A DNA stretch of 54,652 nucleotides, from contig CALKJA010000195.1 in assembly GCA_937995865.1 (NCBI GenBank), forward strand, positions 1-54,652. Direction: 5' to 3'. The notes below the pieces were generated by a model. The model did not search any database. It saw nothing but the letters and a program-made list of their open reading frames with translations, and was not told the DNA's origin. Position numbers and translations under genes: made by a program. Of the stretch, positions 47,582-54,652 are shown piece by piece. Position 1 is the stretch's first letter, and the number at the start of each line of letters is the position of its first letter. The DNA comes from an uncultured Paracoccaceae bacterium. Its GTDB lineage: Bacteria > Pseudomonadota > Alphaproteobacteria > Rhodobacterales > Rhodobacteraceae.

Positions 47582-48709
47582 TCACTCGGCTGCCTCAACG
47601 TCTGTTGCGGCATCAATCTCGGCTGCTTTGGCTTCAACCTGTTCAACGATGTGCTCAATCATCTTGTCGTTATCCATCGCGTGGGACTTGGCCCCGCCGA
47701 GATACACCATGCCGCGCCCATTGCCGCCGCCCGTCCATCCGACATCTGTCATCAATGCCTCACCCGGCCCATTCACAACACATCCGATAATGCTCAGGCT
47801 CATCGGGGTTTTGATATGCTCTAACCGCTTCTCAAGGGCCTCAACCGTTTTGATCACGTCAAAGCCTTGCCGTGCGCAGGAAGGACAAGAGATAATGTTG
47901 ACGCCTCGATGCCGAAGCCCAAGCGATTTCAAAATGTCATAGCCAACCTTGATTTCTTCAACCGGATCCGCGGACAGGCTAACGCGGATCGTATCGCCCA
48001 GACCGGCCCACAATAGATTGCCAAGACCAATCGCGCTTTTGATGGTGCCTGACATCAGACCACCCGCTTCAGTAATACCCAGATGCAAAGGTGCATCTGT
48101 TGCATCCGCAAGCTGGTGATAGGCGGCCGCAGTCATGAACACGTCTGACGCTTTCATGGAAATTTTGAAATTCAGGAAATCGTTGTCCTCAAGGATTTTG
48201 ATATGGTCCAGCCCGCTTTCCACCATCGCGTCCGGGCATGGTTCGCCATATTTCTCCAAAAGATGCTTTTCGAGAGATCCCGCGTTCACACCAATACGCA
48301 TGGAACAGTTATTGTCGCGCGCAGCTTTGATGACCTCGCGGACACGTTCTTGATTACCGATATTGCCCGGGTTGATGCGCAGACAAGCTGCCCCGGCCTC
48401 AGCGGCTTCGATCCCGCGTTTATAGTGAAAATGGATATCCGCGACGATCGGAACCGGGCTTTCGCGGACGATCTCCTTTAACGCTTTAGAGCTGTCTTGA
48501 TCCGGCACTGAGATGCGCACGATATCCGCCCCGGCGTCAGTGGCAGCTTGCACTTGCGCGATGGTCCCCTTGATATCTGTGGTCAGGGTGTTGGTCATCG
48601 TCTGCACCGTGATTGGTGCGCCCCCCCCGACCGGCACAGAGCCAACCATGATCTGACGGCTTTTGCGGCGGTCGATATTCTTCCAAGGGCGGATGTGGTT
48701 CAGCGACAT
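47582..48709 (-). CDS. ispG: 4-hydroxy-3-methylbut-2-en-1-yl diphosphate synthase
   Basis: 375 residues. IspG makes HMBPP in the MEP isoprenoid pathway with a [4Fe-4S] cluster. The ligands are visible as SCPSCARQG and [12 protein letters not shown], and the TIM-barrel start as [14 protein letters not shown] and [11 protein letters not shown] chose MSLNHIRPW at 48709. GGAG lies ten bases upstream of it, and the frame opens slightly further. rodZ is upstream with 129 bases between. Confidence 0.96.
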   Translation of the reverse strand: MSLNHIRPWKNIDRRKSRQIMVGSVPVGGGAPITVQTMTNTLTTDIKGTIAQVQAATDAGADIVRISVPDQDSSKALKEIVRESPVPIVADIHFHYKRGIEAAEAGAACLRINPGNIGNQERVREVIKAARDNNCSMRIGVNAGSLEKHLLEKYGEPCPDAMVESGLDHIKILEDNDFLNFKISMKASDVFMTAAAYHQLADATDAPLHLGITEAGGLMSGTIKSAIGLGNLLWAGLGDTIRVSLSADPVEEIKVGYDILKSLGLRHRGVNIISCPSCARQGFDVIKTVEALEKRLEHIKTPMSLSIIGCVVNGPGEALMTDVGWTGGGNGRGMVYLGGAKSHAMDNDKMIEHIVEQVEAKAAEIDAATDVEAAE

Positions 48710-48838
48710 CAGGTGCGGCTCCGTCTTCCTTGGCTGCCGCCCAAAAGACAGCAGCACTCTTTTCAGCCCAGCCTTACGCGCTGTGCGGTTGTATGGTCAA
48801 TGAAAGAGGTAGGGTGCCCAGCGCAGAGCGCAAGCGTA

Positions 48839-50329
48839 TTAATTGGCTGCAAAGCCCAGTGTTTCAGGCGCAACCAAAGGATACGCAGCCTTGATGCCAT
48901 CGGGTGTCATATCCACATTCCGCGCAGTGGACGCCGCAGGCCCTGCGGGGCCAAAAAACAGATCCCCAACACGGAAGAACAAGGCCCCGGAATTGCCCGC
49001 CCGCAAGGTTGGCGCATTCAAGCCGTCCGGCAAAAGCTGCACGTCACCGGGAGGAATGATGCCTTCAAACGCAACAGCGCCCCCCGCGTCACGCACCCGT
49101 ACCCAGCTGTCTTCGGTTGAGACCAGCGCAACCTGCGCGTCACTCAGTTCGGGGATCAGCGCGGCCACTGGACGCGGAAGAACAACCGGCGATCCAAGCT
49201 CTTCCAAAAGATCAAACAGCGCGCTGTCTTCCAGCGGGTTTGCAGGCGCATAGGCCGCGCTCAGATCCGTAGAGGCAAGCCGTACGTCTTGTACGGTGGA
49301 CGTACCCTGACCGGCGGGGCCAACAAGCTCACCGTTGACGCGGAAATAGAGAGATCCGGAATTCCCTGCACGCAGGGTTGGCGTTTCTTCGGTGACGGGG
49401 ATGATATACTCCTCACCCGGCTCCAACACTTTTTCAAAGATCACGGACTGGTTCGGCGTTTGCACACGCACCCATGTGGGGGCGACAGCCAGCAAGGTTA
49501 CCTCGGGCACCGGGCCGTCATTCACCTGAATACCACCAACCTGTGGCAGGCCATCCGCTACCGGGCCCTCTGCAAACACGCCTTGCGCGTTAGGGTTAAG
49601 CGTTGCGATGGGCGCATCGCGCGCCACCAACACCGGAACATCCAAAGCTTGTGGGCGGTATAGCCGCTCAAGAGCATCGGTAGACGGCGGCGCTAAAACT
49701 GCCATGACATCCGCCGAAGGCGAGGCCGCTGCTGCAGGATTGAGATCCGCGGCAACTGTGGGCGCCTGATCAACGGGGACAAGATCAACGCGCTGCACTT
49801 CTTGCAATACGGCCCACCCCCCATAACCAAGCCCTGCAATCAACGCGACAAGCACAAGGATGGACCCAATGGCACGCGGCTCAAACTGAGACAGCACACT
49901 TTCACGCGCAGGCTGAAACGGCACTGAGGGTTGCGCCAGTGCATCCGCCGGATTGCGGACAGAGAGCCTCTCTTCGCGGCTTTTTCGGGCCGGAAGGGCT
50001 TCAGCAGACATGCCATGAACGGTTTCAAACCCGCTCTCTTCAGAGAACCGGGCAAAGGCCCAATCGGGATCCAAATTCAGGTAGCGCGCGTAAGACCGCA
50101 CAAAGCCCGCGATAAAGCCGGGCGTTTCAAACGCAGATGGATCCGAATTTTCAATGGCTGAGATGAAGGCGGCTTTGATCTTGAGTTCGCGCTGAACATC
50201 TAAAAGCGACTTACCCATCGTCGCACGCTCACCACGCATGACGTCGCCAAGGCGAAGCTCGAAGTCATCAAAACCCTTCGGTTTATCAACCTCTTCTTCA
50301 GGTATAGATTGTCCCCACCGGCCAATCAT
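48839..50329 (-). CDS. rodZ: RodZ-like HTH protein with duplicated C-terminal DUF4115 domain
   Basis: 496 residues. A cytoplasmic helix-turn-helix (about 26-95, with FELRLGDVMRGERATMGKSLLDVQ and IAGFVRSYARYL) is followed by one membrane helix (153-176), a proline-rich linker, then two DUF4115-like repeats. Repeat one spans about 276-362 and repeat two about 398-486. They share WVRV (286-289; 409-412) and PTLRAGNSG (317-325; 440-448), offset by 123. RodZ links MreB to the wall machinery. Most RodZ proteins have a single such domain. It precedes ispG as in many proteobacteria. Confidence 0.9.
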   Translation of the reverse strand: MIGRWGQSIPEEEVDKPKGFDDFELRLGDVMRGERATMGKSLLDVQRELKIKAAFISAIENSDPSAFETPGFIAGFVRSYARYLNLDPDWAFARFSEESGFETVHGMSAEALPARKSREERLSVRNPADALAQPSVPFQPARESVLSQFEPRAIGSILVLVALIAGLGYGGWAVLQEVQRVDLVPVDQAPTVAADLNPAAAASPSADVMAVLAPPSTDALERLYRPQALDVPVLVARDAPIATLNPNAQGVFAEGPVADGLPQVGGIQVNDGPVPEVTLLAVAPTWVRVQTPNQSVIFEKVLEPGEEYIIPVTEETPTLRAGNSGSLYFRVNGELVGPAGQGTSTVQDVRLASTDLSAAYAPANPLEDSALFDLLEELGSPVVLPRPVAALIPELSDAQVALVSTEDSWVRVRDAGGAVAFEGIIPPGDVQLLPDGLNAPTLRAGNSGALFFRVGDLFFGPAGPAASTARNVDMTPDGIKAAYPLVAPETLGFAAN

Positions 50330-50443
50330 AGTCCCGCTCTTGCCCCTTGGTTGCTTTGCCCAATATGCGCCACGATTCGATGCATGGCATCTCTTTCGAC
50401 AAGCCTTAGCATGAAATCAACCCAAACACACAAATTAAGCTGT

Positions 50444-51667
50444 CTAACCCGTGAGTTGGGCGCGATTCAGCTCACACATGCTCCATAATTGATCCATCGA
50501 TTGGATCAGGTGGTCACAGTGTTTTGGCCCGTGAACCGGGCTGGGGGTAAAGCGCAAACGCTCTGTGCCGCGCGGGACGGTTGGGAAATTGATCGGCTGA
50601 CAGTAGATTCCGAAATCCTCAAGAAGCCGGTCGCTGATCATTTTGCACTTCACCGGATCGCCCACATGCACCGGTACAATATGCGATCCGTGGTCAATGA
50701 TCGGCAGGCCCAAACCCTTAAGCCGCATCTTTAGCATCCGCGCTTGCGCTTGGTGATCTTCCCGCCGCTTTTTGTCTGTCTTGAGATGCGCGACCGACGC
50801 CCGGCACCCCGCAACAATGGCCGGCGCCAACGAGGTGGTAAAGATAAAGCCCGGCGCATAAGATCGGATGGCATCAACCATCTTTGCGGATGCCGCGATA
50901 TAGCCGCCCATAACGCCATAGGCCTTGGCCATCGTGCCGTTGATGATATCGATCCGATGCATAAGCCCGTCACGTTCGGACACACCTGCCCCGCGCGGGC
51001 CGTACATACCCACGGCATGGACCTCATCAATATAGGTCAGCGCGTTGAATTCATCCGCCAGATCGCAAATCTGAGCGATCGGACCAAAATCGCCATCCAT
51101 CGAATAAATCGATTCAAAGGCGATCAATTTGGGTGCTGCGGGATCGTCTTGCGCCATCAGCTCACGCAGATGCTCCACGTCATTGTGCCGAAACACACGC
51201 TTGGCCCCACCGTTGCGGCGCACGCCTTCGATCATCGAAGCATGGTTCAACGCATCCGAATAGATGATCAAACCCGGGAAAAGCTTTGGCAATGTGCTGA
51301 GCGTCGCGTCATTCGCAATATAGGCGGATGTAAACAGCAAGGCCGCTTCTTTGCCGTGCAGATCTGAAAGCTCCGCCTCTAAGGCTTTGTGATAGACCGT
51401 TGTGCCCGAGATATTCCGCGTGCCGCCGGATCCTGCACCAGTGGCATCAAGCGCCTCATGCATGGCAGCTACAACCGACGGGTGTTGGCCCATACCCAGA
51501 TAGTCATTGCCACACCACACGGTGATATCTGTTTGCGTTCCATCAGGGCGCGTCCAGGTCGCGCTTGGGAACTGGCCCACCTTACGCTCGATATCAATAA
51601 AGGTGCGGTAGCGCCCCTCGTCATAAAGGCGTTGAAGGGCAGCATCAAGTTGGGCGTTGTGATCCAA
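50444..51667 (-). CDS. hemA: 5-aminolevulinate synthase
   Basis: 407 residues. It condenses glycine and succinyl-CoA to 5-aminolevulinate, first step of tetrapyrrole synthesis. The PLP lysine is in [16 protein letters not shown], where relatives have GTLAKA or [30 protein letters not shown] and [16 protein letters not shown] are also seen. It starts with TTG at 51667 (LDHN, as in Rhodobacter MDYN), with AAAGGA upstream. A promoter with -10 TATAAG (51694-51699) and -35 TTGGAA (51718-51723) fits, with an FNR-like site further up. Confidence 0.95.
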   Translation of the reverse strand: MDHNAQLDAALQRLYDEGRYRTFIDIERKVGQFPSATWTRPDGTQTDITVWCGNDYLGMGQHPSVVAAMHEALDATGAGSGGTRNISGTTVYHKALEAELSDLHGKEAALLFTSAYIANDATLSTLPKLFPGLIIYSDALNHASMIEGVRRNGGAKRVFRHNDVEHLRELMAQDDPAAPKLIAFESIYSMDGDFGPIAQICDLADEFNALTYIDEVHAVGMYGPRGAGVSERDGLMHRIDIINGTMAKAYGVMGGYIAASAKMVDAIRSYAPGFIFTTSLAPAIVAGCRASVAHLKTDKKRREDHQAQARMLKMRLKGLGLPIIDHGSHIVPVHVGDPVKCKMISDRLLEDFGIYCQPINFPTVPRGTERLRFTPSPVHGPKHCDHLIQSMDQLWSMCELNRAQLTG

Positions 51668-51693
51668 GAAAGGCGTCCTTTTGTCTTATGCGG

Positions 51694-51723
51694 CTTATAT
51701 GTTTCGAATGACCGCCTTTCCAA
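51694..51723 (-). promoter_or_regulatory. Predicted hemA promoter
   Basis: Read on the minus strand: TTGGAA (51718-51723), an 18-base spacer, and TATAAG (51694-51699). The transcript would start near 51687, giving a leader of about 20 bases that carries AAAGGA before the TTG start. Confidence 0.5.
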
Positions 51724-51748
51724 GTTCCAAATTGACGCGCCAAGCGCG

Positions 51749-51762
51749 TTGATCTGGGTCAT
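51749..51762. promoter_or_regulatory. FNR/FnrL-like site upstream of hemA
   Basis: TTGATCTGGGTCAT differs at one position from the TTGAY-N4-RTCAA site bound by FnrL in Rhodobacter, where hemA is a known target. It lies 26 bases upstream of the -35 element. One half-site mismatch leaves it tentative. Confidence 0.4.
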
Positions 51763-51777
51763 CCAATACGGACGGGG

Positions 51778-52965
51778 CTACCGGGCGAATTTCATGAGCT
51801 TCATTGAGCTGTGCATCATCTTAAAGCCCGCTGCGTAACAAACCACTTCGTCGCCAGGCACAGGCGTGGCGATCAGGGTCGTTGCAGCCACTAGCGTTAC
51901 TGCGGCCGCTGTGAACAGTGCCACGCCCTGAATCAGATCGCCGTTATCGTATACGAAGTCCCAGATTCGCCCTTTTAGATCGACAACTTTTACCTTGGGC
52001 ATTGCGCGGATGGTTATATCAAAGCCCACTTCGCCATTGAAGACATGCGTCTTGCCTTTCCAAGAGATCTTTTTGGTAGAGATCGAACCAACAAGGGTTC
52101 CGTTGCTTTGAACCGTGAGCTTGATATCCCAGCTTGCGCCCGTCTTAGATCGTAAGCTCACGCCTTTGGTGCCGAACTTACCAACCTCAACACCCGCTAA
52201 AAAAGCGCCCGCCTCTTTCTCAACCGATGCCTTTGTGTTGCTGAGCGTCACACCTGATCCCATCAACAGGTTGCAGGTGGCGCCAATTGTTCCGCGCAGC
52301 TGGATTGTGATCTTCCACGCAACCGCGGGGCCATTGATGATGCGGGTAATAGGCCGCGTGGCGTTCAAATTGATTTCATAGGGTGGCGCGCAGACACGGA
52401 CACCGGGCTTTTTGCCGCCTGCATCTGGGCTCTTTCTCACCAGCGCAGGGATTCCACAATCGGTGAGCGGCACGTTAAGCTTTGGGATCTTAAGCGTGAC
52501 GCCCGCCATTATAAAATTGCCTTTGGACTTTACTTCCTTGGGATTAAGGGCTGCGATTTCGGTCCACAGCCCGCCGGCACCATATTGGGCGGTGGCAATA
52601 CCCCAAAGCGTGTCCCCCTGCTTAACCGTATACGCCCCCCCGCCGACACTGCGCATTTTGAGCCCACAAGACACCATAGGCGTTGCGCGCCAAAAGCCCT
52701 TGGGTTGCGTATAGCTAAGCTTCACATCCACGTTTGCGCTTGGGTATTTCGATTTCAGCTTACTCTTAGTCGCCTTGAGAACCTTCACAAATTCCTGAGC
52801 GATCGGTTTGGGCGGGACACGCGACATCCCGCAAGCATCCGTCAGTTTATCGACCTTTTTGAGCAACGATCTAGCGTTTAACTCAGCTTCAAAAAGACCA
52901 ACAATGGCAGCTTCCGTCTGCTTTTGCGCCTTCAAAAGATCCACCGCATACGCGCCTTGTGGCAT
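51778..52965 (-). CDS. LysM domain protein without signal peptide, unknown function
   Basis: 395 residues. A helical N-terminus (1-60) is followed by a beta-rich segment, then one LysM domain (about 112-160: YTVKQGDTLWGIATAQYGAGGLW ... IMAGVTLKIP). A long beta-rich region with Lys/Ser/Thr follows (about 195-330). A hydrophobic helix near residue 350 (VALFTAAAVTLVAATTLIA) and a PVPGDEV turn lie before a short basic end. No signal peptide is visible. Phage-tail or injection-system accessory proteins and effectors can look like this, but no such genes are nearby. GGGAGAG precedes the ATG; five 11-base repeats lie upstream. Confidence 0.82.
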   Translation of the reverse strand: MPQGAYAVDLLKAQKQTEAAIVGLFEAELNARSLLKKVDKLTDACGMSRVPPKPIAQEFVKVLKATKSKLKSKYPSANVDVKLSYTQPKGFWRATPMVSCGLKMRSVGGGAYTVKQGDTLWGIATAQYGAGGLWTEIAALNPKEVKSKGNFIMAGVTLKIPKLNVPLTDCGIPALVRKSPDAGGKKPGVRVCAPPYEINLNATRPITRIINGPAVAWKITIQLRGTIGATCNLLMGSGVTLSNTKASVEKEAGAFLAGVEVGKFGTKGVSLRSKTGASWDIKLTVQSNGTLVGSISTKKISWKGKTHVFNGEVGFDITIRAMPKVKVVDLKGRIWDFVYDNGDLIQGVALFTAAAVTLVAATTLIATPVPGDEVVCYAAGFKMMHSSMKLMKFAR

Positions 52966-53031
52966 GTGTCTCTCCCTTTAAGTCACCTCGGCACCTTACG
53001 GGCTCGCAGACGAAACTCAAATCCTTGCCCC

Positions 53032-53086
53032 GTCTTTGCCTCGTCTTTTCTCTGTCTTTTCCCTGTCTTTTCCCTGCCTTTGCGCC
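53032..53086. repeat. Five tandem 11-base repeats between the LysM and M20 genes
   Basis: Units GTCTTTGCCTC, GTCTTTTCTCT, GTCTTTTCCCT, GTCTTTTCCCT and GCCTTTGCGCC follow each other without gaps; the middle two are identical. The array sits in the shared upstream region, 60 bases before the M20 ATG and 66 bases upstream of the LysM ATG. It is purine-rich on the LysM sense strand. It is not an open frame worth calling. Confidence 0.65.
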
Positions 53087-53145
53087 TTGCAGGACCGCAG
53101 GAATTGCCACAGGCTTTGGGCAAACGCAAAACAGGAACAGTGCCA

Positions 53146-54531
53146 ATGACAAACCCCATCGTCGACCCCGTCCTCGCCCGTATTGATGCTGATATGGATG
53201 GCGCCGTAGACCGGCTGCTGGACCTGCTGCGTATCCCGTCCATCTCCACAGATCCTGCCTACAAGGCAGAGTGTGACCGTGCCGCAGATTGGCTTGTCTC
53301 AGACCTACAATCGCTGGGCTTTGAGGCCTCAAAGCGCGCAACACCCGGGCATCCAATGGTTGTGGGGCATATGGACGGCGATGGCCCGCATGTCCTGTTC
53401 TACGGCCACTACGATGTTCAGCCCGTGGATCCGCTGGGGCTGTGGGACCGCGATCCCTTTGACCCCGCGCTGGAAGACACTGCCAATGGCCGCGTGATCC
53501 GGGGGCGCGGCTCTTCCGACGACAAAGGCCAGCTAATGACTTTTGTTGAAGCGTGCCGCGCGTGGAAGGCCGTGCACGGCGCCCTGCCCTGCCGCATCAC
53601 GATCTTCTTCGAGGGCGAAGAAGAATCCGGCTCCCCTTCCCTTGTCCCTTTCATGCAAGACAACGCTAAAGAACTGACCGCCGATATCGCGCTGATCTGT
53701 GACACCGGGCTTTTTGGAGATAAAACCCCCACTATTATCACCCAGCTGCGCGGGCTCTTGGGAGAGGAGCTGACCATCAAAGGCCCCTCCAAGGATCTGC
53801 ACTCCGGCATGTATGGCGGCGCAGCGATGAACCCGATCCGCGTGCTGTCGCGGGTGCTGGCGTCCCTCCATGATCACACGGGCCGCATCACAATCCCCGG
53901 CTTCTATGACGGCGTCCCCGAACTCCCCGGTCAGGTCAAAGGCCAATGGGATGCGCTCGGCTTTGACGCCGCCAATTTCCTTGGCGAAGTTGGTCTGTCT
54001 GAACCTGCCGGCGAACAAGACCGAACCGCGCTCGAGATGATCTGGTCGCGCCCAACCTGCGAAATCAATGGCATCTGGGGCGGCTATACTGGCGATGGCT
54101 TTAAAACTGTCCTGCCCGCCGAAGCCCATGCAAAGATCTCATTCCGGCTGGTTGGCGATCAGGACCCCGATGCGATCCGCGCCAATTTCCGCAAAATGGT
54201 CGAAGACATGCTGCCCCCCGATTGCGAAGCATCATGGGAGGGCCACGGCAATTCCGCCGCCAGCCAAATGTCCATCGACCACCCCGCATTCGAGGCCGCC
54301 CGCGCCGCCTTGTCTCAGGAATGGCCTCAACCCGCCGCTTATGTCGGCTGCGGCGGCTCGATCCCCATCGCAGGGCATTTCAGAGAGGTGTTGGGCATGG
54401 ACGCCATGCTTATCGGATTTGGCAAGGACGACGATCAAATCCACTCTCCCAATGAGAAATACGATCTGTCGAGCTTCCACAAAGGCACCCGCAGCTGGGC
54501 GCGGGTCTTGGCTGAGGTTAGTCAGTTATGA
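53146..54531 (+). CDS. M20 family dipeptidase/metallopeptidase
   Basis: 461 residues of the M20 carboxypeptidase G2-like group, C-terminal to a non-supported extension. Zinc and catalytic motifs: YGHYDVQP (His, Asp), RGSSDDKGQ (bridging Asp), EGEEESGSP (catalytic Glu-Glu), ICDTGLF, and the final IHSPNEKYD histidine. It should cleave dipeptides in the cytoplasm. The ATG at 53146 has AGGA upstream and gives the family start. The stop overlaps the next gene by ATGA. Confidence 0.9.
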   Translation: MTNPIVDPVLARIDADMDGAVDRLLDLLRIPSISTDPAYKAECDRAADWLVSDLQSLGFEASKRATPGHPMVVGHMDGDGPHVLFYGHYDVQPVDPLGLWDRDPFDPALEDTANGRVIRGRGSSDDKGQLMTFVEACRAWKAVHGALPCRITIFFEGEEESGSPSLVPFMQDNAKELTADIALICDTGLFGDKTPTIITQLRGLLGEELTIKGPSKDLHSGMYGGAAMNPIRVLSRVLASLHDHTGRITIPGFYDGVPELPGQVKGQWDALGFDAANFLGEVGLSEPAGEQDRTALEMIWSRPTCEINGIWGGYTGDGFKTVLPAEAHAKISFRLVGDQDPDAIRANFRKMVEDMLPPDCEASWEGHGNSAASQMSIDHPAFEAARAALSQEWPQPAAYVGCGGSIPIAGHFREVLGMDAMLIGFGKDDDQIHSPNEKYDLSSFHKGTRSWARVLAEVSQL

Positions 54532-54652
54532 CGGAAGAGCAACGCGCCGCCTATGCGCAATTTCAGGCCGAGATTGAGGAGGTTCGCAAAAGCGGTGCGC
54601 CCGTGTTCAGGCCTTGCAGTAAAAATAATACCTTCAAACACATCACAGCCAT
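54528..54652 (+). CDS. Unknown protein, N-terminal part (truncated by window edge)
   Basis: An ATG at 54528 overlapping the M20 stop (ATGA) opens a frame of 41 codons to the window end. It reads MTEEQRAAYAQFQAEIEEV and then a Pro/Cys-containing stretch. Coupling with the M20 gene is likely. The visible part is too short to assign. Confidence 0.55.
   Translation, partial: MTEEQRAAYAQFQAEIEEVRKSGAPVFRPCSKNNTFKHITA

Noticed and set aside
52889..53356. Arg-rich minus-strand frame across the 11-base repeats
   Set aside because: Its translation only reflects the repeat and the antisense of the M20 gene; no start signal supports it.
1..54652. Mobile elements, CRISPR arrays, toxin-antitoxin pairs, defence islands or tRNA genes
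   Set aside because: Looked for transposase, integrase and recombinase motifs, regularly spaced repeats and tRNA T-loop sequences by eye on both strands; none was convincing.

Overview
The window looks like chromosomal core sequence of a marine alphaproteobacterium of the Roseobacter group (order Rhodobacterales). I infer this from protein flavour and gene order rather than from a marker gene. The signs are a tkt-gap-gap cluster, an ALA synthase (hemA, Shemin pathway), an amiC-mrcA-prfB block, a rodZ-ispG pair, a small-type PurL, a fused indolepyruvate oxidoreductase, a GTTC-N7-GTTC SOS box of the alphaproteobacterial type before uvrA, and a GC-rich intergenic repeat ending in AGATGAA. No rRNA, tRNA, CRISPR array, insertion sequence, phage gene or integrase was seen. 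The genus cannot be fixed from this sequence.

Layout. At the left edge a truncated indolepyruvate ferredoxin oxidoreductase gene (-) diverges from a LysR regulator (+), with a dyad between them. A non-coding stretch of about 380 bases then holds a promoter, a candidate small RNA with a strong terminator, and one copy of the dispersed repeat. Next come purL and a bolA / small membrane protein / grxD run (+), facing zapA and its coiled-coil partner (-). tkt, gap1, a 47-codon membrane protein gene, gap2 and a DUF1127 gene follow on +. CG-centred LacI-type palindromes sit before gap1 (two), gap2 and the DUF1127 gene. coaD and a CBS-pair gene lie on -. A complete distal valine-degradation set (mmsA, acyl-CoA dehydrogenase, 3-hydroxyisobutyryl-CoA hydrolase, mmsB) is on +.

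From 17.3 to 31.2 kb a minus-strand block carries uvrA, two MFS transporters, lpd, a DUF924 gene, a DUF1963 membrane protein, queA and a large AsmA/YhdP-like protein. Then on + come bcp, a DUF455 ferritin-like protein, an M23 endopeptidase overlapping a bactofilin, and a DHA2 exporter. On - are an amidase, prfB, mrcA, amiC and an aminotransferase. On + are an M48/TPR protease and a DsbA-like protein. On - are an orphan histidine kinase, ispG, rodZ, hemA and a LysM protein of unknown role. On + are an M20 peptidase and the start of an unknown gene.

Functional themes are central carbon metabolism (tkt, two gap genes, lpd, valine catabolism) and cell envelope and morphogenesis (zapA, M23-bactofilin, mrcA, amiC, rodZ, M48, AsmA-like). 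I did not find a clear new multi-gene defence or mobile system. The most interesting items are the candidate anti-Shine-Dalgarno sRNA at 1629-1713, the 36-bp dyad abutting the lpd ribosome-binding site, the carbon-control operator set shared with a DUF1127 gene, a RodZ with a duplicated C-terminal domain, and the signal-less LysM protein with 11-bp tandem repeats upstream. All functional calls are from reading the sequence; no database search was possible.
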